Positions 59,655-64,000 of a stretch of 64,000 nt of DNA are shown here, piece after piece (the stretch's first letter is position 1; every line of letters starts with the position of its first letter). The position numbers and the translations under genes are program-made. The DNA is from JACVRN01 sp036389255 (GTDB taxonomy: Bacteria; Acidobacteriota; Blastocatellia; Pyrinomonadales; Pyrinomonadaceae), in assembly GCA_036389255.1 (NCBI GenBank), contig DASVQI010000006.1, positions 124,001 through 188,000 of the forward strand. The letters run 5' to 3'. A model generated the notes under the pieces. It did no database searches and had not been told where the DNA came from. It worked only from the letters and a program-made list of their open reading frames with translations.

Positions 59655-59800
59655 TCCCCGCGCACGATTTCAGAATCGTTCCCTCTACAATATTCCTCTT
59701 GTCTTGTCCCTGCTATTAAGCTACAAATTCAGTTCGGCCCGGCATGCCGAATGCCGTTTGTATCTTAAGACCACATCATACAGACTCTCTTCGTGCGCTT

Positions 59801-60736
59801 ATGACAATGGAAAGAGCTTCGCGGCGCAACCTCGTGCGCGAGTACCTGACTTACCTGCAAGTCGAAAAGGGGCTGGCGGGTAATTCTCTACAAAGCTACA
59901 GGAGAGACCTTGCGCGGCTGGCGGATTGGGCCTCGCGCGCAGGGAAGCCCGTAGAAGAACTCGAACGCACGGACTTGCGCGGTTGGATTGCCAGCCTTTC
60001 ACGCGAAGGGCTCGCGCCCCGTTCCGTCTCTCGCGCAACAAGCGCGGCTCGCGGCTTCTATCGCTTCCTGATGCTGGACGGCCACATCAAGCGACACCCG
60101 GCGGAAGATTTGGACACCCCGCAGGCGGGCACGCATCTCCCGCGCTTTCTGAGCGAAGATGAGATGGAAAGGCTTCTCAACGTGCCGGACACCGCCACGG
60201 AAGAGGGCCTGCGTGACCGCGCGATTATGGAGTTGATGTACGCTTCGGGGCTGCGCATCTCCGAGCTTATCTCGCTCAAGCCATCGGACGTTGACATGGA
60301 CGCGGGGCTTCTGTCGTGCCACGGCAAGGGCAGCAAGGAGCGCAGGATTCCGATAGGCAAGAGCGCCGCTCGCTGGCTGGAGCTTTATCGCGCCGCACGC
60401 CTTCGCCGCACGCGCACGCACGACCCACGTCTCTTCGTCAACTCTCTGGGAGGGCCGCTCACAAGGCACACGGTCTGGGCCGCGATTAAGCATTACAGCG
60501 AGCGGGCAGGATTGGAAAACGTCTCGCCGCACACGCTGCGCCACTCGTTCGCCACGCACCTCATACAACACGGCGCGGACTCTCGCTCCGTACAGTCGCT
60601 GCTTGGACACAGCGACATCTCGACCACGCAAATCTACACACACATCACGGACAGGCACCTGCGCGCCACCTACAACCGCCACCACCCTAGAGCCGCCGCA
60701 GGCGCGAGCCCGAAGACGGAAGAAGAAGACGGCTAA
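59801..60736 (+). CDS. xerD: XerC/XerD-type tyrosine recombinase
   Basis: About 311 residues. The N-terminal SAM-like core-binding domain (LVREYLTYLQVEKGLAGNSLQSYRRDL) is followed by a catalytic domain with Arg in ASGLRISELISL, Lys in HGKGSKERRIPIG, HTLRHSFATHLIQHG (His-x-x-Arg) and the nucleophile Tyr in STTQIYTHI. All catalytic residues are intact. Length and lack of neighbouring phage or integron genes point to the housekeeping chromosome-dimer recombinase rather than an integrase. ATG 59801 fits the family; the frame to 59744 adds 19 atypical residues. Confidence 0.92.
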   Translation: MTMERASRRNLVREYLTYLQVEKGLAGNSLQSYRRDLARLADWASRAGKPVEELERTDLRGWIASLSREGLAPRSVSRATSAARGFYRFLMLDGHIKRHPAEDLDTPQAGTHLPRFLSEDEMERLLNVPDTATEEGLRDRAIMELMYASGLRISELISLKPSDVDMDAGLLSCHGKGSKERRIPIGKSAARWLELYRAARLRRTRTHDPRLFVNSLGGPLTRHTVWAAIKHYSERAGLENVSPHTLRHSFATHLIQHGADSRSVQSLLGHSDISTTQIYTHITDRHLRATYNRHHPRAAAGASPKTEEEDG

Positions 60737-60857
60737 GGCCCGCGCCTCGTCAAAACGGGTCGTTATATCTTATATTTTATGCGGGCGGGCGGCGTCGAAC
60801 CTTTAGAGGTCTTGAGCCATCTTAGAATACAGTTCTACAAATCAGGAGAGTTATAGC

Positions 60858-61328
60858 TTGAACAGGAAGAAGATAATCATGGCTGTGCTGGTCGCGGTCT
60901 TTGCGACCATCGGCGTCGTATTCATCATCGGCTCGGATAACGGCAAGGATAAACAGTCTTTATTGAACAAGCCGTTAACGAGACAGCAGAGGTCTGAGCC
61001 CGCGCGTGTGCCCGCCTACATCACCGATGGAAAAGCTCTGGCGAATCTTGGCCCCACGCTTCCGCCCGAACGGTTCTTCGGCAAAGCGCGCGAGGCTTAT
61101 CAGGTAGTGCGAGAGATTCCGCAGACTATCGCGCAGCTTCCCTGCTACTGCTATTGCGACGAAGGCTTCGGTCACAAGAGCCTCTACACCTGCTACGAAT
61201 CGGATCACTCGGCGCAGTGCGCCACCTGCATACAGGAAGCTCTCGTGGCCTACCGCTTACAGAAAGAGCAGGGACTCACGCCCGAACAGATACGCCAGCG
61301 CATCATACAGGAGTTCGGGCCGAAATAG
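60858..61328 (+). CDS. PCYCGC-motif exported small protein
   Basis: 156 residues. A TTG start (60858) follows AGGAG by nine bases. An N-terminal membrane anchor (IIMAVLVAVFATIGVVFIIG) is followed by a linker and a Cys-rich domain with PCYCYCDEGFGHKSLYTCY and CATCIQEALVAYRLQ. This matches the PCYCGC family (PF13798 type) of unknown function, with the fifth motif residue changed from Gly to Tyr. The cluster of six cysteines and histidines suggests metal or redox binding outside the membrane (inference). It converges with the HNH-like gene 10 bases away. Confidence 0.82.
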   Translation: MNRKKIIMAVLVAVFATIGVVFIIGSDNGKDKQSLLNKPLTRQQRSEPARVPAYITDGKALANLGPTLPPERFFGKAREAYQVVREIPQTIAQLPCYCYCDEGFGHKSLYTCYESDHSAQCATCIQEALVAYRLQKEQGLTPEQIRQRIIQEFGPK

Positions 61329-61338
61329 TTTGAAGTAT

Positions 61339-61800
61339 TCATGTGGAGCGAGCCGACTGCCTTCGCATTATGCGCTGAAAGGTTCGCTCCCGGTGGCAGT
61401 TCGAGCATACTATGTCGCACTTCTCTATCTCTCGTGTGATAGCTCGCATCGTTACGTAATTGACGTGGTTCATCTCAAAACTCTTTGCCTCTCCCTCACG
61501 ATGGTCGAAGTCCATTACGTAATAGGGATACTGAATACCGCAATCAGTGCAGGGGCGTGACTTCATCAGCCGCAGGTATTCACGCCGCTTCTCCTTTGCA
61601 AGCACACTTCGTTGAATATATTGATGCTTATTTCGCTTGTAATGTGCCTGAGTAAATTTCTTCCCGCATTCACGACAGTAGCGATGTCTTACTCCAACTG
61701 AGCGGTTGCGAAAATTGAACTCTTCAACCGACTTGCTGACCTTACATTTGCAGCAAACCTTTTGACTTAAATCATCCGAGGAGTTGACCGTTGCGCTCAT
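61339..61800 (-). CDS. HNH-endonuclease-like zinc protein
   Basis: 153 residues. A first zinc-binding part (CCKCKVSKSVEEF...HRYCRECGKKF) is followed by a basic helix and an HNH-like core: CTDCGIQYPYYVMDFDHREG, then CDIVCSNCHRERT. The His/Asp pair in DFDHR and the CxxC...CxNCH cysteines fit a treble-clef nuclease fold. It may be a stand-alone HNH protein of phage or mobile origin. ATG 61800 has GGAGTT upstream; a longer frame runs into the tRNA and is wrong. It is less GC-rich than its neighbours and lies directly downstream of tRNA-Arg in the same direction, consistent with horizontal acquisition. Confidence 0.78.
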   Translation of the reverse strand: MSATVNSSDDLSQKVCCKCKVSKSVEEFNFRNRSVGVRHRYCRECGKKFTQAHYKRNKHQYIQRSVLAKEKRREYLRLMKSRPCTDCGIQYPYYVMDFDHREGEAKSFEMNHVNYVTMRAITREIEKCDIVCSNCHRERTFQRIMRRQSARST

Positions 61801-61879
61801 GATAGGAACTCCAGAGTTGAGATTGAGGAAAAGAAAAAGAGAGGCTGCTGTGGCGCAGCCTCTCTTATCAAATTCATTA

Positions 61880-61953
61880 TGCGCCCGGCAAGATTCGAAC
61901 TTGCGACCTTTGGTTTCGTAGACCAACGCTCTATCCAACTGAGCTACGGGCGC
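61880..61953 (-). tRNA. tRNA-Arg(ACG)
   Basis: Read on the minus strand the sequence folds as a complete cloverleaf: 7-bp acceptor GCGCCCG/CGGGCGC, D arm with GTAGCTCAGTTGGATAGAGC, anticodon stem TTGGT/ACCAA with loop CTACGAA (anticodon ACG), and T arm with GTTCGAATC. The discriminator is A; CCA is not encoded. ACG reads CGU, and CGC/CGA after deamination to inosine. Confidence 0.97.
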
Positions 61954-62052
61954 GCAGCTTTTTCAAAGCGGAAAAGAGAATATAGGGGCTTGAAGCATGG
62001 AGTGTCAAGCGGCCAGCCTGTGAGTGGAAATCACGTTACCGGCGGCTCGATT

Positions 62053-63096
62053 TTAACGGGAGTAATAGCCGCTTTTGCTGCGGGCTATCATTTCGGGGCG
62101 CGTGACTTCTATGCGTATTGCGCGCCAGCTTCCGTCGCGTTTGCGCTCGCCCGAGGGCTGATAAGTCAGACTGTAGAGCGTGCGCAACTCCGCAGCGACT
62201 AATGCGTAGAGCTTTCCCATATCTTCCAGCCGTCTAATCTCGTTTAAGCGCCCGCCCGTGCGGTCTGCCAGCGCTTGAAGACGCGCACGCGCAGCCGTGT
62301 ACATGGCTATCTGCTGCGGGTCTGGGAAGGGCAGAAGCTTGGCGTCGCCCGAAGGCAGCGCGAGCGGATAGATAGTCACGCCCATTCTGTCCGCAACGCT
62401 CAGGACAGAGTTCAAAGGAGCGCTCTGGCCGGGCTTGATAGAGGCTATCGCCGCTTCATTCGTAGTCGCGCTCGATGCGGCTTCACGGTCGGCTTGCCGC
62501 ATCCCCGTGTCCAGCCCGTCCGTCAAAACGATGATGGCTTTACGCCGCTTGCCTTCAGTTGCGAGTTGCCGCATGGCGAATTGCAGGGCGTTGTAAAAGT
62601 GTGTCTTCCCCTGCCCCTGCGCCAAGTCAATGCGCTCAGCAATCTTTCTGCGGTCGGAGGTGAAGTTCTGAAGAAGCTCTGCCTTCTCGTTAAAGGTAAT
62701 GATGGCGACGCGGTCTTCCGGCGCGAGCGCATCAATAAAACGCATGGCCGATATTTTGAGCGTCTGACGAAAGCCCAGCGTAGAGCCGGACATGTCCAGC
62801 ATCAGCACCAGACTGAAAGGAGTCGTAGTCGGCTCGAAGCTCTGAATGGTCTGCCGCACGTCGTTCTCGTAGACGACAAAGTCGTTGCGCGAGAGGTTCA
62901 GTATGGGGCGTCCCTGACGGTCTACTACGCCTACGTTGAGCTGCACGAGGTTCGTCTCGACCCTTAGCACCTCGTCCGGGTCTTGCTCCTGAGCGAAGCC
63001 TGCGGCAGGCAGTAGAAGAGCACAGAAGAGTGCCACGGAGGCTAGAGAAAAGTGGCGTCTTTGTCTGGGAGAAAAGGAAAACAGCGCTCGAATCAT
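62053..63096 (-). CDS. VWA-domain protein of the acidobacterial VWFA-related family
   Basis: 347 residues. A signal peptide (about 1-35, ending AAGFAQ) is followed by a short beta domain (VETNLVQLNVGVVDRQGRPILNLSRNDFVVYEND) that precedes the von Willebrand A domain in this family. The MIDAS motif is DMSGS, with Thr and Asp in VLTDGLDTG. The C-terminal part (LYALVAAELRTLYSLTYQPSG) closes the family signature. Such proteins are present in very many copies in Acidobacteria and are thought to bind proteins at the cell envelope. This is one of the better taxonomic hints in the window. Confidence 0.92.
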   Translation of the reverse strand: MIRALFSFSPRQRRHFSLASVALFCALLLPAAGFAQEQDPDEVLRVETNLVQLNVGVVDRQGRPILNLSRNDFVVYENDVRQTIQSFEPTTTPFSLVLMLDMSGSTLGFRQTLKISAMRFIDALAPEDRVAIITFNEKAELLQNFTSDRRKIAERIDLAQGQGKTHFYNALQFAMRQLATEGKRRKAIIVLTDGLDTGMRQADREAASSATTNEAAIASIKPGQSAPLNSVLSVADRMGVTIYPLALPSGDAKLLPFPDPQQIAMYTAARARLQALADRTGGRLNEIRRLEDMGKLYALVAAELRTLYSLTYQPSGERKRDGSWRAIRIEVTRPEMIARSKSGYYSR

Positions 63097-63250
63097 TGCT
63101 CAAGAATTTTCAGGCGAATAAATTAGGGCGTCTCTGCGGCGAGTATGCCTGCCCGCGAGCGTCTTTTGCAAGTACACCCTGACCCGCACACAAAAAGGCC
63201 GCCAACCCGCAGTTGGTCGGACGCTTCCCGTCTGCCCAGAGTTGCTTGAA

Positions 63251-63347
63251 AGATGGGGGATAGGGGTTGGGGGTTAGGAGATAGAGAAAGAAAATCCACG
63301 TCTCTTTCTTTTACCATCCCCTAACCCCTATCCCCCGACCCCCATTT
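63251..63347. repeat. Heptamer hairpin, GGGGTTA/GGGGATA family
   Basis: GGGGATA-GGGGTTG-GGGGTTA words (63256-63276) pair with CCCCTAACCCCTATCCCCC at 63318-63336. The loop reads GAGAAAGAAAATCC...GTCTCTTTCTTTTACC and is nearly identical, in the opposite orientation, to the loop of the GTGACGG hairpin at 8855-8938. It ends at the stop codon of the gene at 63349. The rest of 63097-63250 shows no gene. Confidence 0.88.
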
Positions 63348-63348
63348 C

Positions 63349-63969
63349 TTACCTGTCTCCGGCGACCTTTGCGACGCGTGAGCGCGAGCGGCGCGTCTGG
63401 GGCGCTGCCTGCGCTTCTATGGCCGGAACGGGCTTGAGGGGCGCGGGCGCTTCGACGGGGACTGGGCGCGGTCGCTGCGCGCGGCGGCGAGCGGCTGCGC
63501 GCTCCTGCTCTGCTTCCACGGCTCGCTTTGCCTTCTCGATTCGCTTGAGAGGCACTAGCTGAAACTTCAGCTCCATCTCCTGCGCGACTTTGTAAATGTG
63601 TTTGGCCTTCCATCCACGCTCGGCGCGTTTGATGACCTCTTCGTGATCAAGCAGCTCGGCCTGATCCTCTTTTCCAATCCAGATGTACTTGGCTTCCGCC
63701 ATCTCTCTTTTTACCTCCAAGCGTATCAGCGTGCGCATAGAAACGGGCACAGCCGTAGGAATAAACGAGCGCTCTCGCGGCTTCGCTTGCTTGTCGTCGG
63801 CCGCAGTGCGCTGAGCGAAATATTCTTCAACCAGTACGTCCACGCCCGCGCGATTATCGTCATAGTAGAGCGCGAAATCACGGCAGCGCGTGCGATAGGG
63901 ACAGTTCACAGCGCACACGAGCGGGTGCTTAAAATGGCCGTAACGGTTGCAATAGAGTCTCAAACCCAT
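63349..63969 (-). CDS. Cys-rich hypothetical protein with basic tail
   Basis: 206 residues. The N-terminus has four Cys and several aromatic residues in the pattern C-x18-C...C-x6-C (LYCNRYGHFKHPLVCAVNC, YRTRC), suggesting a metal site. A helical middle part (LIRLEVKREMAEAKYIWIGKEDQAELLDHEEVIKRAERG) follows, and then a long Ala/Arg/Pro tail (RRRAQRPRPVPVEAPAPL) typical of nucleic-acid-binding or disordered tails. I do not recognise a family. ATG 63969 has AGGA ten bases upstream; the last 31 bases of the window lie before it. Confidence 0.65.
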   Translation of the reverse strand: MGLRLYCNRYGHFKHPLVCAVNCPYRTRCRDFALYYDDNRAGVDVLVEEYFAQRTAADDKQAKPRERSFIPTAVPVSMRTLIRLEVKREMAEAKYIWIGKEDQAELLDHEEVIKRAERGWKAKHIYKVAQEMELKFQLVPLKRIEKAKRAVEAEQERAAARRRAQRPRPVPVEAPAPLKPVPAIEAQAAPQTRRSRSRVAKVAGDR

Positions 63970-64000
63970 CTTAAAGTAATCCTCGCGCTGACGGAGAGCG

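Noticed and set aside
59801..60736. Phage or integron integrase marking a genomic island
   Set aside because: Length and motifs fit housekeeping Xer; no phage genes, att duplication or cassette sites are seen beside it.
61339..61938. Longer HNH protein start at 61938
   Set aside because: The first 46 codons run through the tRNA-Arg gene; ATG 61800 has a Shine-Dalgarno sequence.

Overview
The window is GC-rich chromosomal DNA from a free-living bacterium. The best guess is Acidobacteriota, possibly the Blastocatellia/Pyrinomonas-like branch. That rests on gene content, not on a marker search: a VWFA-related protein of the type abundant in Acidobacteria, a fused multifunctional 2-oxoglutarate dehydrogenase, a cdaA-cdaR-glmM block, a PCYCGC-type small protein and a rhomboid with a zinc ribbon. 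No rRNA, phage block, intact transposase or CRISPR array is visible. One tRNA-Arg(ACG) is present.

Layout. 0.5-13.4 kb: acetyltransferase, GGDEF/EAL protein, porin (minus strand), FHA-GAF-adenylate cyclase, site-2 protease, CDF metal transporter, then cdaA-cdaR-glmM. Enzymes for c-di-GMP, cAMP (or cGMP) and c-di-AMP therefore lie within 11 kb. 13.4-17 kb: a probable small structured RNA with its own promoter and terminator, an M3-like peptidase, aroB and a small membrane protein. 17-23.3 kb (minus): mutS2-dnaG-rpoD. 23.4-32.6 kb (minus): a chemosensory and signalling block, Ser/Thr kinase - cheW - HEAT-repeat protein - cheR - four-helix-bundle gene - cheB. 32.9-39.1 kb: thioredoxin-NHL protein (frameshifted), subtilisin-like protease (minus), rhomboid. 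39.2-44.8 kb: hydroxyacyl-CoA dehydrogenase, enoyl-CoA hydratase, ribH, nusB, a CheY-like receiver and cheA, so the partners of the minus-strand che genes lie about 10 kb away. 44.8-53.9 kb: a secreted protein, amidase with a Tat-exported partner, alpha/beta hydrolase, the 1289-residue 2-oxoglutarate dehydrogenase and a CapA-like lipoprotein. 54-61 kb: a run of small membrane proteins with a winged-helix regulator, a flavoprotein reductase, XerD-like recombinase and PCYCGC protein. 61.3-64 kb: HNH-like protein, tRNA-Arg, VWA protein and a cysteine-rich hypothetical.

The most striking feature is not a gene. Nearly every boundary between neighbouring genes holds an imperfect hairpin whose arms are built from a short word, mostly 7 or 8 bases, repeated in tandem. 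The word changes from place to place (GTGACGG, TTTTCAG, ATTCATTG, ATTTACC, GGGGTTA, AGTGACG, GAGAGTC and others), but loops and flanks are shared between copies, even between copies with different words. I count about 19. These hairpins abut start codons, supply stop codons and add nonsense tails to predicted proteins. One of them, exactly between cheR and cheB, carries in its loop a gene for a four-helix-bundle protein of the 23S rRNA intervening-sequence family. It looks like a filled version of a small, otherwise empty mobile hairpin.
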